The notes under the pieces were generated by a model. It had not been told where the DNA came from. It saw nothing but the letters and a program-made list of their open reading frames with translations, and ran no database searches. A stretch of DNA of 64,000 nt from Helicobacter pylori oki112 (GTDB taxonomy: Bacteria; Campylobacterota; Campylobacteria; Campylobacterales; Helicobacteraceae), in assembly GCF_000600085.1 (NCBI RefSeq), contig NZ_CP006821.1, positions 992,001 to 1,056,000 of the forward strand, given 5' to 3'. Below are positions 1 to 9,963 of the stretch, in pieces. The stretch's first letter is position 1. Each line of letters opens with the position of its first letter. The position numbers were made by a program, and so were the translations under genes.

Positions 1-3000
1 GAATCCAATCAATTAGACAATATCACTAACATCAATGAAGTGTTGCAACTCTTAGACAAGATTAAAATCACCCAAACGAAAAAGCAAGCACTCCTAGAAA
101 CGATCAACCATTTGGCTGACAACATCAATCAAACCTTTAGTAACGGGAATCTAATTATAGGCGCTACCCAAGATAATGTTACAAACTCTACCAGCTCTAT
201 ATGGTTTGGGGGCAATGGCTATAGCAGTCCTTGCGTGCTAGATAGCGCCACTTGTTCTTCTTTTAGAAACACTTACTTGGGGCAATTATTAGGCTCAACT
301 TCCCCCTATTTAGGCTACATCAACGCTAATTTTAAAGCTAAAAGCATTTATATCACTGGAACGCTTGGAAGTGCTAACGCCTTTGAAAGCGGAGGGAGTG
401 CGGATGTAACCTTTCAAAGCACTAATAACTTAGTGTTGAATAAAGCTAATATAGAAGCTCAAGCCACAGATAATATCTTTAATCTTTTGGGTCAAGAAGG
501 GATTGATAAAATCTTTAATCAAGGGAATTTAGCGAATGTTCTCAGTCAAGTGGCTATGGAAAAAATCAAGCAAGCCGGCGGTTTAGGGAACTTTGTAGAA
601 AACGCTCTAAGCCCTTTGAGTAAAGAATTACCCACTAGCTTGCAAAGTGAAACCTTAGGCCAACTTATAGGTCAAAATAATTTAGATGATTTATTGAATA
701 ATAGTGGGGTCATGAATGCAATCCAAAATATTATCAGTAAAAAACTAAGCATTTTTGGTAATTTTGTTACCCCATCCATCATAGAAAACTACCTTGCTAA
801 GCAGTCTTTAAAAAGCATGCTAGACGATAAAGGGCTTTTGAATTTCATCGGTGGGTATATAGACGCTTCTGAATTAAGCTCTATTTTAAGCGTGGTTTTA
901 AAAGACATTACTAATCCTCCTACAAGCTTGCAAAAAGACATTGGTGTGGTGGCGAACGACTTGTTGAACGAGTTTTTAGGACAAGATGTTGTTAAAACGC
1001 TAGAAAATCAAGGCTTAGTGAGCAATATCATTAATAATATTATTTCTCAAGGCGGGTTAAGCGGCATTTATAATCAAGGTTTGGGGAGCGTGTTGCCGCC
1101 CTCTTTACAAAACGCGCTCAAAGAAAACGATTTAGGCGCTCTTTTATCGCCTAGAGGCTTGCATGATTTTTGGCAAAAAGGGTATTTTAATTTTTTAAGC
1201 AATGGCTATGTTTTTGTCAATAATAGCTCTTTTAGCAACGCTACAGGGGGCAGTTTGAATTTTGTCGCCAACAAGTCTATTATTTTTAATGGCGATAATA
1301 CGATTGATTTTAGCAAGTATCAAGGCGCATTGATTTTTGCTTCTAATGGTGTTTCTAATATCAATATCACCACCCTAAACGCTACTAATGGCTTAAGCCT
1401 TAATGCAGGTTTGAATAATGTGAGCGTTCAAAAAGGGGAAATTTGTGTCAATTTAGCCAATTGCCCCACAACCAAAAACAGCTCTTCTACAAACTCTAGC
1501 GTAACCCCCACTAATGAATCTCTAAGCGTGCGCGCTAACAACTTCACTTTCTTAGGCGTCATCGCTTCTAATGGGGCTATTGATTTGTCTCAAGTGAAAA
1601 ATAATAGCGTTATAGGCACGCTCAATCTCAATGGAAACGCGACCTTGCAAGCCAATAATTTAACGATCACTAACGCTTTTAACAACGCCTCTAACTCTAC
1701 AGCTAACATTAATGGTGATTTCACCTTAAACCAACAAGCGACCTTAAGCACTAACGCTAGTGGCTTGAATGTCATGGGGAATTTTAATAGCTATGGCGAT
1801 TTGGTGTTTAACCTCAGCCATTCAGTTAGCCATGCTATTATCAACGCTCAAGGCACAGCGACGATTATAGCTAATAACAATAACCCCTTAATCCAATTCA
1901 ACACTTCTTCAAAAGAAACAGGTGCTTACACGCTTATTAATAGCACTAAGGCCATTTATTACGGGTATAACAACCAAATCACAGGAGGCAGTAGCCTAGA
2001 TAATTACCTTAAGCTTTACACGCTCATTGACATTAATGGCAAGCACATGGTGATGACTGACAACGGCTTAACCTATAACGGGCAAGCCGTGAATATTAAA
2101 GATGGCGGTTTAATTGTAGGCTTTAAAGATTCTCAAAATCAATACATTTACACTTCCATTCTTTATAATAAAGTGAAAATCGCTGTTTCTAATGATCCTA
2201 TCAATAACCTACAAGCCCCCACTTTAAAACAATATATCGCTCAAATTCAGGGCATTCAAGGCGTGGATAGCATTGAGCAAGCTGGAGGCACTCAAGCGAT
2301 TAATTGGCTCAATAAAATCTTTGAAACTAAGGGAAGTCCTTTATTCGCTCCCTATTATTTAGAAAGCCATTCCACAAAAGATTTAACCACAATCGCTGGA
2401 GACATCGCTAACACTTTAGAAGTCATCGCTAACCCTGATTTTAAAAATGATGCCACTAATATTTTACAGATCAATACCTACACGCAGCAAATGAGCCGTT
2501 TAGCCAAGCTCTCTGACACTTCAACTTTCGCTCGTTCTGATTTCTTAGAACGCTTAGAAGCCCTTAAAAACAAGCGATTCGCTGATGCAATCCCTAACGC
2601 TATGGATGTGATTTTAAAATACTCTCAAAGAAACAGAGTCAAAAATAATGTGTGGGCGACAGGAGTTGGAGGGGCTAGTTTTATTAATGGAGGCACTGGG
2701 ACTTTATATGGTATCAATATAGGGTATGACAGGTTTATTAAGGGCGTGATTGTGGGGGGTTATGCCGCTTATGGGTATAGCGGGTTTCATGCAAACATCA
2801 CTCAATCAGGCTCTAGCAATGTCAATATGGGTGTTTATAGCCGAGCGTTTATCAAAAGAAGCGAATTAACGATGAGCTTGAATGAAACTTGGGGATACAA
2901 TAAGACTTTCATCAACTCTTATGACCCCCTACTCTCAATCATCAATCAGTCTTACAGATACGACACTTGGACGACTGACGCTAAAATCAATTACGGCTAT

Positions 3001-3459
3001 GATTTCATGTTTAAAGATAAAAGCGTTATTTTTAAACCTCAAGTAGGCTTAGCCTATTATTACATTGGTTTGTCTGGTTTAAGGGGTATTATGGATGATC
3101 CTATTTATAATCAATTCAGAGCCAATGCTGACCCCAATAAAAAATCCGTTCTAACGATTAATTTTGCCCTAGAAAGTCGGCATTATTTCAATAAAAACTC
3201 TTATTATTTTGTGATTGCGGATGTGGGCAGAGACTTATTCATTAATTCTATGGGGGATAAAATGGTGCGTTTTATTGGTAATAACACCCTAAGCTATAGA
3301 GATGGTGGCAGATACAACACTTTTGCTAGCATTATCACAGGCGGGGAGATAAGGTTATTCAAAACCTTTTATGTGAATGCGGGCATTGGGGCTAGGTTTG
3401 GGCTTGATTATAAAGATATTAATATTACCGGAAACATTGGTATACGCTATGCTTTTTAA
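1..3459 (+). CDS. vlpC: VacA-like autotransporter (toxin-like outer membrane protein), 5' end outside window
   Basis: The frame is open from base 1, so the gene begins upstream and only about 1,150 C-terminal residues are here. The passenger is rich in Asn, Gly, Ser and Leu. It shows loose repeats around Leu-Leu-Gly-Gln and Asn-Asn-Leu, then a beta-helix-like stretch. The last ~270 residues, from about base 2640, look like an autotransporter barrel: alternating Gly and aromatic residues, ending in a terminal aromatic (Ile-Arg-Tyr-Ala-Phe). H. pylori has three large VacA paralogues (FaaA, ImaA, VlpC). The position directly before hopK fits VlpC. The family is known to be surface-exposed and linked to stomach colonisation. 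That this copy is functional is inferred from its intact frame. Confidence 0.85.
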   Translation, partial: ESNQLDNITNINEVLQLLDKIKITQTKKQALLETINHLADNINQTFSNGNLIIGATQDNVTNSTSSIWFGGNGYSSPCVLDSATCSSFRNTYLGQLLGSTSPYLGYINANFKAKSIYITGTLGSANAFESGGSADVTFQSTNNLVLNKANIEAQATDNIFNLLGQEGIDKIFNQGNLANVLSQVAMEKIKQAGGLGNFVENALSPLSKELPTSLQSETLGQLIGQNNLDDLLNNSGVMNAIQNIISKKLSIFGNFVTPSIIENYLAKQSLKSMLDDKGLLNFIGGYIDASELSSILSVVLKDITNPPTSLQKDIGVVANDLLNEFLGQDVVKTLENQGLVSNIINNIISQGGLSGIYNQGLGSVLPPSLQNALKENDLGALLSPRGLHDFWQKGYFNFLSNGYVFVNNSSFSNATGGSLNFVANKSIIFNGDNTIDFSKYQGALIFASNGVSNINITTLNATNGLSLNAGLNNVSVQKGEICVNLANCPTTKNSSSTNSSVTPTNESLSVRANNFTFLGVIASNGAIDLSQVKNNSVIGTLNLNGNATLQANNLTITNAFNNASNSTANINGDFTLNQQATLSTNASGLNVMGNFNSYGDLVFNLSHSVSHAIINAQGTATIIANNNNPLIQFNTSSKETGAYTLINSTKAIYYGYNNQITGGSSLDNYLKLYTLIDINGKHMVMTDNGLTYNGQAVNIKDGGLIVGFKDSQNQYIYTSILYNKVKIAVSNDPINNLQAPTLKQYIAQIQGIQGVDSIEQAGGTQAINWLNKIFETKGSPLFAPYYLESHSTKDLTTIAGDIANTLEVIANPDFKNDATNILQINTYTQQMSRLAKLSDTSTFARSDFLERLEALKNKRFADAIPNAMDVILKYSQRNRVKNNVWATGVGGASFINGGTGTLYGINIGYDRFIKGVIVGGYAAYGYSGFHANITQSGSSNVNMGVYSRAFIKRSELTMSLNETWGYNKTFINSYDPLLSIINQSYRYDTWTTDAKINYGYDFMFKDKSVIFKPQVGLAYYYIGLSGLRGIMDDPIYNQFRANADPNKKSVLTINFALESRHYFNKNSYYFVIADVGRDLFINSMGDKMVRFIGNNTLSYRDGGRYNTFASIITGGEIRLFKTFYVNAGIGARFGLDYKDINITGNIGIRYAF

Positions 3460-3511
3460 TGGTATCATTAAACTTATTTTTAACAAGCCTAATTCATAGC
3501 AGGATCAACCC

Positions 3512-4615
3512 ATGCAAAAAGCCTTATTACATTCATCATTCTTTTTACCTTTATTTTTATCTTATTGTATCGCTGAAGAAAATGGGGCGTATGCGAGCGT
3601 GGGTTTTGAATATTCCATTAGTCATGCCGTTGAGCATAATAACCCCTTTTTGAATCAAGAACGCATCCAAATCATTTCTAACGCTCAAAACCAAATCTAT
3701 AAACTCAATCAAGTTAAAAATGAAATCACAAACATGCAAAACACCTTTAATTACATCAACAACGCTTTAAAAAACCATGCTAAATTAACCCCCACTGAAA
3801 TGCAAGCCGAACAATACTACCTCCAATCCACCCTTCAAAACATTGAAAAAATCGTCACGCTTAGCGGTGGCGTTGCATCTAACCCTAAACTAGCCCAAGC
3901 GTTAGAAAAAATACAAGAACCCACCACTAACCCTTTAGAATTTGAAGAAAACTTAAAAAATTTAGAATTGCAATTTTCTCAATCTCAAAACCGTATGCTT
4001 TCTTCTTTATCTTCTCAAATCGCTGCAATTTCAAATTCCCTAAACGCGCTTGATCTTAACTCTTATTCTAAAAACATTTCAAGCATGTATGGGGTAACTT
4101 TGAATGTGGGTTATAAGCATTTCTTCACCAAGAAAAAAAATCAAGGGTTTCGCTATTATTTGTTCTATGACTATGGTTACACTAATTTTGGTTTTGTGGG
4201 CAACGGCTTTGATGGTTTAGGCAAAATGAATAACCACCTCTATGGGCTTGGGATAGACTATCTTTTCAATTTCATTGATAATTCGCAAAAACATTCTAGC
4301 GTGGGTTTTTATGCGGGCTTTGCTTTAGCGGGGAGTTCGTGGGTAGGGAGTGGTTTGAGCATGTGGGTGAATGAAACGGATTTTATCAACAATTACTTGA
4401 CCAATTATCAAGCTAAAATGCACACGAGTTTTTTCCAGATCCCTTTGAATTTTGGGGTTCGTGTGAATGTCAATAGGCATAACGGCTTTGAAATGGGCTT
4501 GAAAATCCCTTTAGCGGTGAATTCCTTTTATGAAACGCATGGTAAAGGGCTAAACACTTCCCTCTTTTTTAAACGCCTTGTGGTGTTTAATGTGAGTTAT
4601 GTTTATAGTTTTTAG
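3512..4615 (+). CDS. hopK: Hop-family outer membrane protein HopK
   Basis: The product has 367 residues. A signal peptide (about residues 1-21, hydrophobic and ending near Cys-Ile-Ala-Glu-Glu) precedes a mature start Glu-Asn-Gly-Ala-Tyr, as in Hop proteins. The middle (~residues 55-190) is an Asn/Gln-rich, probably helical region. The C-terminal part alternates beta strands and ends Val-Tyr-Ser-Phe, the Hop terminal aromatic signature. The ATG at 3512 has AGGA 8 bases upstream. It follows vlpC by about 50 bases, as in other H. pylori genomes. The porin role is known for several Hop proteins but not shown for HopK specifically. Confidence 0.85.
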   Translation: MQKALLHSSFFLPLFLSYCIAEENGAYASVGFEYSISHAVEHNNPFLNQERIQIISNAQNQIYKLNQVKNEITNMQNTFNYINNALKNHAKLTPTEMQAEQYYLQSTLQNIEKIVTLSGGVASNPKLAQALEKIQEPTTNPLEFEENLKNLELQFSQSQNRMLSSLSSQIAAISNSLNALDLNSYSKNISSMYGVTLNVGYKHFFTKKKNQGFRYYLFYDYGYTNFGFVGNGFDGLGKMNNHLYGLGIDYLFNFIDNSQKHSSVGFYAGFALAGSSWVGSGLSMWVNETDFINNYLTNYQAKMHTSFFQIPLNFGVRVNVNRHNGFEMGLKIPLAVNSFYETHGKGLNTSLFFKRLVVFNVSYVYSF

Positions 4616-4650
4616 GGGGGTAGAAAATAAGCACCCCCTTACATGTTTTA
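4613..4650 (+). terminator. Candidate hairpin terminator after hopK
   Basis: A run of G starting inside the hopK stop codon (4615-4620) can pair with CCCCC at 4634-4638, giving a stem around an 11-13 base A-rich loop. The downstream T tract is weak. It lies between convergent hopK and the tautomerase gene. Confidence 0.4.
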
Positions 4651-4682
4651 GCGTATCGCAATCTTTGAATTTCAAAAACTCT

Positions 4683-4889
4683 TTAGTTTTTTTGCCTCAA
4701 ATGATGGACGCTCTCGCCCCCAAGACCATAATTATTAGAATCCACCTCATCTATAATGACCACAACAGAAGCCTTATTTTTGTTTAACACCTTAACCATC
4801 AAATCTGAAACCCCTTCAATCAATTGCTGTTTTTGCTCGTTTGTTGGCCCTCCATTTTCTGGCACAAGTTTGATATTGATAAACGGCAT
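4683..4889 (-). CDS. dmpI: 4-oxalocrotonate tautomerase family protein
   Basis: This small protein of 68 residues begins Met-Pro-Phe-Ile-Asn. After Met removal Pro1 is the catalytic base of the tautomerase superfamily. A second family feature is Glu-Gly-Val-Ser near residue 25. The length matches the 4-OT family (60-70 residues). Start ATG 4889 has AAGGA 6 bases upstream. It is convergent with hopK and divergent from recR. H. pylori lacks the meta-cleavage pathway, so the physiological substrate is unknown. The annotation describes chemistry rather than pathway. Confidence 0.85.
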   Translation of the reverse strand: MPFINIKLVPENGGPTNEQKQQLIEGVSDLMVKVLNKNKASVVVIIDEVDSNNYGLGGESVHHLRQKN

Positions 4890-5038
4890 GTTATTCCTTA
4901 AAATTGAGATAGCGTATTATAACACTTTTATCTAAACGCTTCATCAACGCTTTTTCATCTTAAACCCTCTTTTAAAAAACAATAAAATAAAAAACAATAA
5001 AAGCCCTTTTAGTGGCTTTCAAGTCAAGTTAAGTTTGA

Positions 5039-5044
5039 TATACT
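5039..5044 (+). promoter_or_regulatory. -10 element of recR, suggesting a leaderless mRNA
   Basis: TATACT ends seven bases before the recR ATG at 5051, so transcription should begin at or next to the start codon. No Shine-Dalgarno sequence is present between them. Confidence 0.6.
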
Positions 5045-5050
5045 AACAGA

Positions 5051-5632
5051 ATGAATACTTATAAAAACAGCTTGAATCACTTTTTAAATTTAGTGGATTG
5101 TTTAGAAAAAATCCCCAATGTGGGTAAAAAGTCCGCCTTTAAAATGGCATATCATTTGGGTTTGGAAAACCCCTATCTGGCGCTCAAAATCACGCACGCT
5201 TTAGAGAACGCCCTAGAAAACCTTAAAACATGCGCATCTTGTAACGCGCTCAGCGAGAGTGAGGTTTGTGAGATTTGTTCTGATGAGAGCCGGCAAAATT
5301 CTCAGCTTTGCATGGTTTTACACCCAAGAGATGTGTTTATTTTAGAAGACTTAAAGGATTTTTTAGGGCGCTATTATGTGTTAAACTCTATAGAAGAAGT
5401 GGATTTTAACGCCCTAGAAAAACGCCTGATTGAAGAAAACATTAAAGAAATCATTTTTGCTTTCCCTCCCACTTTGGCTAATGATTCTTTAATGCTTTAT
5501 ATTGAAGATAAATTACAGCATTTCCACCTCACTTTCACCAAAATCGCTCAAGGCGTGCCTACTGGAGTGAATTTTGAAAACATTGACTCCGTTTCGCTCT
5601 CAAGGGCGTTTAATTCAAGGATCAAAGCATGA
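5051..5632 (+). CDS. recR: Recombination mediator protein RecR
   Basis: The product has 193 residues, normal for RecR (about 195-200). Order of parts: an N-terminal helix-hairpin-helix region (Ile-Pro-Asn-Val-Gly-Lys-Lys-Ser near residues 19-26), a four-cysteine zinc finger (Cys-Ala-Ser-Cys ... Cys-Glu-Ile-Cys, ~residues 59-75), then a Toprim domain. RecR works with RecO (also in this window at 27.9 kb) to load RecA on gapped DNA. The stop codon overlaps the truD start by four bases (ATGA), implying translational coupling. Confidence 0.95.
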   Translation: MNTYKNSLNHFLNLVDCLEKIPNVGKKSAFKMAYHLGLENPYLALKITHALENALENLKTCASCNALSESEVCEICSDESRQNSQLCMVLHPRDVFILEDLKDFLGRYYVLNSIEEVDFNALEKRLIEENIKEIIFAFPPTLANDSLMLYIEDKLQHFHLTFTKIAQGVPTGVNFENIDSVSLSRAFNSRIKA

Positions 5633-6774
5633 ATTTAAACTTTATGCCCCTATTGCATGCTTATAACCATGCGAGCATTGATTTTCATTTCAATTCTAGT
5701 GCTAGGGATTTTTGCGTGCATGAAGTGCCTTTGTATGAATTTAGCAACACAGGCGAACATGCCGTTATTCAAGTGAGAAAAAGCGGTTTAAGCACTTTAG
5801 AAATGCTTCAAATTTTTTCTCAAATTTTAGGGGTAAAAATCGCTGAATTGGGTTATGCGGGCTTGAAAGATAAAAACGCACTGACGACTCAATTCATCTC
5901 ACTCCCTAAAAAATACGCCCCTTTATTAGAAAAAAACACGAGCAACTTTCAAGAAAAAAACCTTAAAATCCTGTCTTTGAACTACCATTATAATAAAATC
6001 AAATTAGGGCATTTAAAGGGGAATCGCTTTTTTATGCGTTTTAAAAAAATGACCCCCCTAAACGCTCAAAAAACGGAGCAGGTTTTAGAACAAATCGTGC
6101 GGTTTGGCATGCCTAATTATTTTGGATCGCAGCGCTTTGGGAAGTTCAATGACAACCACCAAGAGGGTTTAAAAATCTTACAAAATCAAACGAAATTCGC
6201 CCGTCAAAAATTAAACGCTTTTTTAATTTCAAGCTATCAAAGTTATTTGTTTAACGCGCTTTTAAGCAAACGATTAGAAATCAGTAAAATCATTAGCTCT
6301 TTTAGCCTAAAAGAAAATTTGGAATTTTTTAAACAAAAAGATTTAAATGTTGATTCAAACACTCTAAAAACCCTTAAAAACCAAGCCCACCCCTTTAAAA
6401 TCTTAGAAGGCGATGTGATGTGCCATTACCCTTATGGGAAGTTTTTTGACGCTTTAAAATTAGAAAAAGAAAGCGAAAGGTTTTTGAAAAAAGAAGCTGC
6501 GCCTACAGGGTTATTAGACGGCAAAAAAGCTCTTTATGCAAAAAATTTGAGTTTAGAAATTGAAAAAGAATTCCAGCATAACCTTTTAAGTAGCCATGCT
6601 AAAACGCTAGGCTCTAGGCGGTTTTTTTGGGTGTTTGCAGAAAATGTAACTTCTCAATATATCAAAGAAAAAGCGCAATTTGAATTGGGATTTTACTTGC
6701 CTAAAGGGAGTTATGCGAGTGCGTTGCTCAAAGAAATCAAGCATGAGAAAGGAGAAAATAATGACGAATTTTGA
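5629..6774 (+). CDS. truD: tRNA pseudouridine(13) synthase TruD
   Basis: The product of 381 residues fits the TruD family. The signature Tyr-Ala-Gly-Leu-Lys-Asp-Lys-Asn-Ala is near residue 80, and its Asp is the expected catalytic nucleophile. An Asn-Tyr-Phe-Gly-Ser-Gln-Arg-Phe-Gly motif (~residue 163) is also typical. It modifies uridine 13 of tRNA. The start overlaps the recR stop and its 3' end overlaps the htpX start by 14 bases, so the three are probably one transcript. Confidence 0.93.
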   Translation: MNLNFMPLLHAYNHASIDFHFNSSARDFCVHEVPLYEFSNTGEHAVIQVRKSGLSTLEMLQIFSQILGVKIAELGYAGLKDKNALTTQFISLPKKYAPLLEKNTSNFQEKNLKILSLNYHYNKIKLGHLKGNRFFMRFKKMTPLNAQKTEQVLEQIVRFGMPNYFGSQRFGKFNDNHQEGLKILQNQTKFARQKLNAFLISSYQSYLFNALLSKRLEISKIISSFSLKENLEFFKQKDLNVDSNTLKTLKNQAHPFKILEGDVMCHYPYGKFFDALKLEKESERFLKKEAAPTGLLDGKKALYAKNLSLEIEKEFQHNLLSSHAKTLGSRRFFWVFAENVTSQYIKEKAQFELGFYLPKGSYASALLKEIKHEKGENNDEF

Positions 6775-7693
6775 AAAGATTATCGCACAAAACAGGCTCA
6801 AAACGAACGCGGTTTTAGCGACTTATTGCGTGATTTTTGCTTTTATCGGGTTGTTGGTGGATGCTATTAGAATCAACGCTAATGATTTGGGCATAGCCCT
6901 TTTTAAACTCATGACTTTTCAAATTTTTCCTGCAATCACCATGATTATGTTTTTAGTGGCTTTTGTCATTATTGTTGTTTGTATCCAAAATTTTAGCTCC
7001 ATCATGTTAAGCGGTGATGAATACAAGCTTATTGATCCAAGCAAGGTTTTAAGCTCTAAAGAAAACCAAATCCATCGCCTTTTGTTAGAGCTTTTAGAAG
7101 AGGCTAAGCTTCATTTTGAGCCTAAGCTTTATATCATTAAAGCCCCTTACATGAACGCTTTTGCGAGCGGGTGGAATGAATCCAATTCCCTTATCGCTCT
7201 TACAAGCGCTTTAATAGAGAGGTTGGATAGAGATGAATTAAAAGCCGTGATCGCTCATGAGCTCAGCCACATCAGGCACAACGACATTCGCTTGACCATG
7301 TGCGTGGGGATTTTAAGCAATATCATGCTGTTAGCGGCTAATTTTAGCGTGTATTTTTTCATGGGGAATCGCAAGAATAGCGGGGCGAATTTAGCCCGAA
7401 TGATTTTATTAGTTTTACAGATCGTTTTGCCTTTTTTAACGCTCCTTTTGCAAATGTATTTGAGCCGCACACGAGAATACATGGCCGATAGCGGGGCGGC
7501 GTTTTTAATGCATGACAATAAGCCCATGATTAGAGCCTTACAAAAAATTTCTAACGACTATGCGAACAACGATTACAAGGGCATAGATCAGAACTCCACC
7601 CGATCGGCGGCTTATCTTTTTAACGCTGAAATGTTTAGCACCCACCCTAGCATTAAAAATCGTATCCAATCTTTATCAAGGCGTTTTGTTTAA
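6761..7693 (+). CDS. htpX: Membrane zinc metalloprotease HtpX
   Basis: The start ATG at 6761 was chosen because AAAGGAGAA sits directly upstream and the following residues (Met-Thr-Asn-Phe-Glu-Lys) begin the family. This gives 310 residues. Two N-terminal membrane segments (~residues 20-45 and 55-80) precede the zinc site His-Glu-Leu-Ser-His (~residue 166), with the third ligand in Glu-Tyr-Met-Ala-Asp further on. A further hydrophobic hairpin lies between. HtpX is an inner-membrane M48 protease for quality control of membrane proteins. The reading frame overlaps the end of truD. Confidence 0.93.
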   Translation: MTNFEKIIAQNRLKTNAVLATYCVIFAFIGLLVDAIRINANDLGIALFKLMTFQIFPAITMIMFLVAFVIIVVCIQNFSSIMLSGDEYKLIDPSKVLSSKENQIHRLLLELLEEAKLHFEPKLYIIKAPYMNAFASGWNESNSLIALTSALIERLDRDELKAVIAHELSHIRHNDIRLTMCVGILSNIMLLAANFSVYFFMGNRKNSGANLARMILLVLQIVLPFLTLLLQMYLSRTREYMADSGAAFLMHDNKPMIRALQKISNDYANNDYKGIDQNSTRSAAYLFNAEMFSTHPSIKNRIQSLSRRFV

Positions 7694-8236
7694 ATGGAAA
7701 ATTTTTTCAACCAGTTTTTTGAAAATATCGGCGAAGATAAAAACAGAGAGGGCTTGAAAGAGACGCCTAAAAGGGTTCAAGAATTATGGAAATTCTTGTA
7801 TAAAGGCTATAAAGAAGATCCTAAAGTGGCTTTAAAAAGCGCGTATTTCCAAGGCGTTTGCGATGAAATGATAGTGGCTCAAAACATTGATTTTTACTCC
7901 ACTTGCGAACACCATTTGCTCCCTTTTTTGGGGAATATCAGTTTAGGATACATTCCTAAAGAAAAGATTGTAGGCATCAGCACGATCGCTAAACTCATTG
8001 AAATTTATAGCAGACGCTTGCAAATCCAAGAAAGGCTGACCACCCAAATTGCCGAGACCTTTGATGAAATCATAGAGCCAAGGGGCGTGATCGTGGTTTG
8101 TGAAGCCAAGCATTTGTGCATGAGCATGCAAGGGGTGCAAAAGCAAAATGCGATCATTAAAACAAGTGCTCTAAGAGGCCTCTTTAAAAAAGACCCTAAA
8201 ACCAGAGCTGAATTTATGCAACTCTTAAAATCTTAG
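7694..8236 (+). CDS. folE: GTP cyclohydrolase I
   Basis: The product has 180 residues. Zinc ligands are visible in Cys-Glu-His-His-Leu-Leu-Pro-Phe (~residue 73) and in the later Cys-Glu-Ala-Lys-His-Leu-Cys-Met (~residue 136). The Met-Gln-Gly-Val segment is also characteristic. It converts GTP to 7,8-dihydroneopterin triphosphate, the entry point for folate and for queuosine precursors. queD and queE lie downstream. The ATG directly abuts the htpX stop codon, so it is probably translated from the same mRNA. Confidence 0.95.
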   Translation: MENFFNQFFENIGEDKNREGLKETPKRVQELWKFLYKGYKEDPKVALKSAYFQGVCDEMIVAQNIDFYSTCEHHLLPFLGNISLGYIPKEKIVGISTIAKLIEIYSRRLQIQERLTTQIAETFDEIIEPRGVIVVCEAKHLCMSMQGVQKQNAIIKTSALRGLFKKDPKTRAEFMQLLKS

Positions 8237-8238
8237 GT

Positions 8239-8244
8239 TATAAT
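8239..8244 (+). promoter_or_regulatory. -10 element of ispA, suggesting a leaderless mRNA
   Basis: A perfect TATAAT lies three bases after the folE stop codon and ends seven bases before the ispA ATG (8252). Transcription from it would begin at the start codon itself. No ribosome binding site is visible in the gap. Confidence 0.6.
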
Positions 8245-8251
8245 TCTGTGC

Positions 8252-9163
8252 ATGAATAACCCTAATTTATCCTTTTACTATAATGAATGCGAGCGTTTTG
8301 AAAGCTTTTTAAACCACCATCATTTACACCTTGAAAGCTTCCACCCTTATTTGGAAAAAGCCTTTTTTGAAATGGTGCTTAATGGGGGTAAAAGGTTCCG
8401 CCCTAAGCTTTTTTTAGCCGTGCTTTGCTCTTTAGTGGGTCAAAAAGATTATTCTAACCAACAAACAGAATATTTTAAAATCGCTTTAAGCATTGAATGC
8501 TTGCACACCTATTCGCTCATCCATGACGATTTACCATGCATGGATAACGCCGCTTTAAGGAGAAACCACCCCACTTTACACGCTAAATACGATGAAACCA
8601 CAGCCGTTTTAATCGGCGATGCGCTCAACACTTACTCTTTTGAATTGCTTTCAAGCTCTTTACTAGAAAGCCATATTATTGTGGAATTGATCAAAATCTT
8701 AAGCGTTAATGGGGGGATTAAAGGCATGGTTTTAGGGCAGGCTTTGGATTGCTATTTTGAAAACACGCCCTTAAATTTAGAACAGCTCACTTTCTTACAC
8801 GAGCATAAAACCGCTAAATTGATTAGCGCGAGCTTGATGATGGGGCTTGTTGCGAGCGGTATTAAAGATGAAGAGCTTTTTAAATGGCTTCAGGCTTTCG
8901 GGTTAAAAACGGGTCTTTGTTTTCAAGTGTTAGATGATATTATAGATGTTACGCAAGATGAAGAAGAAAGCGGTAAAACCACTCATTTAGACGGCGTTAA
9001 AAACAGCTTTGTGAATTTATTGGGGCTAGAAAAGGCGAATGATTACGCTCAAACTTTAAAAACAGAAGTTTTAAACGATTTAAACCTATTAAAACCCGCT
9101 TATCCTTTATTGCAAGAAAATTTGAACGCATTATTGAACACTCTATTTAAAGGCAAGACATGA
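8252..9163 (+). CDS. ispA: Polyprenyl synthase, farnesyl diphosphate synthase type
   Basis: The product has 303 residues. The first aspartate-rich motif is Asp-Asp-Leu-Pro-Cys-Met-Asp (~residue 91), followed by Arg-Arg. The second is Asp-Asp-Ile-Ile-Asp (~residue 230). Gly-Gly-Lys-Arg-Phe-Arg-Pro (~residue 47) forms the isopentenyl diphosphate site. These define short-chain trans-prenyltransferases. The spacing in the first motif is the DDxxxxD type seen in bacterial FPP synthases. Exact chain length cannot be proven from sequence. The stop overlaps the surE ATG by four bases. Confidence 0.92.
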   Translation: MNNPNLSFYYNECERFESFLNHHHLHLESFHPYLEKAFFEMVLNGGKRFRPKLFLAVLCSLVGQKDYSNQQTEYFKIALSIECLHTYSLIHDDLPCMDNAALRRNHPTLHAKYDETTAVLIGDALNTYSFELLSSSLLESHIIVELIKILSVNGGIKGMVLGQALDCYFENTPLNLEQLTFLHEHKTAKLISASLMMGLVASGIKDEELFKWLQAFGLKTGLCFQVLDDIIDVTQDEEESGKTTHLDGVKNSFVNLLGLEKANDYAQTLKTEVLNDLNLLKPAYPLLQENLNALLNTLFKGKT

Positions 9164-9963
9164 AAAAAATTTTACTCACCAACGATGATGGCTACCATGC
9201 AAAAGGCATTAAAGCTTTAGAACAAGCTTTAGGAGAAATGGCAGAAATTTATGTGGTCGCCCCTAAGCATGAAAAAAGCGCATGCTCGCAATGCATCACC
9301 ATCACTGCACCTTTAAGAGCGGAGAAAATTAAGGGCAAAGAAGGCAGGCATTATAGGATTGATGATGGCACGCCAAGCGATTGCGTGTATCTAGCGATCA
9401 ATGAGCTTTTCAAACATGTCTCTTTTGATTTAGTGATTTCAGGGATCAATCTTGGATCTAACATGGGCGAAGACACGATTTATTCGGGAACGGTGGCTGG
9501 AGCGATTGAAGGCACCATTCAGGGCGTGCCTTCCATTGCGATTTCTCAAATCCTTTCTAACAAAAACAAAAACACGCCCCTAAGTTTTGATCTGGCTCAA
9601 AAGATCATCCAGGATTTAGTCCAAAACATCTTCACCAAAGGCTACCCTTTAAAAGGGCGCAAACTCCTAAATGTGAATGTCCCTAATTGCTCCTTACAAG
9701 AATATAAGGGCGAATGCATCACCCCTAAAGGCTATAGGCTGTATAAAAAAGAAGTGCATAAGCGCACAGACCCCAAAAACGAAAGCTATTTTTGGCTAGG
9801 GTTACACCCTTTAGAATGGCAAAAGCGCGAAAATGAAGACAGACTCTCTGATTTTGACGCTATTGCTTCAAACCTTGCTTCTATCACGCCTTTAAATTTA
9901 GACTTAACCAGTTATGATGATTTGAAAAATTTGGAATCTTGGCATAAGGGAATGTTAAAGTGA
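9160..9963 (+). CDS. surE: 5'/3'-nucleotidase SurE
   Basis: The product has 267 residues. The N-terminal Leu-Leu-Thr-Asn-Asp-Asp-Gly-Tyr holds the metal-binding aspartates. [10 protein letters not shown] and Tyr-Ser-Gly-Thr-Val-Ala-Gly-Ala are the other SurE signatures. The enzyme removes phosphate from nucleoside monophosphates. It is translationally coupled to ispA upstream and to the next gene downstream through four-base overlaps. Confidence 0.95.
   Translation: MKKILLTNDDGYHAKGIKALEQALGEMAEIYVVAPKHEKSACSQCITITAPLRAEKIKGKEGRHYRIDDGTPSDCVYLAINELFKHVSFDLVISGINLGSNMGEDTIYSGTVAGAIEGTIQGVPSIAISQILSNKNKNTPLSFDLAQKIIQDLVQNIFTKGYPLKGRKLLNVNVPNCSLQEYKGECITPKGYRLYKKEVHKRTDPKNESYFWLGLHPLEWQKRENEDRLSDFDAIASNLASITPLNLDLTSYDDLKNLESWHKGMLK

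Noticed and set aside
3459..3653. Plus-strand frame after vlpC
   Set aside because: Overlaps the hopK signal region in another frame; hopK is clearly the real gene.
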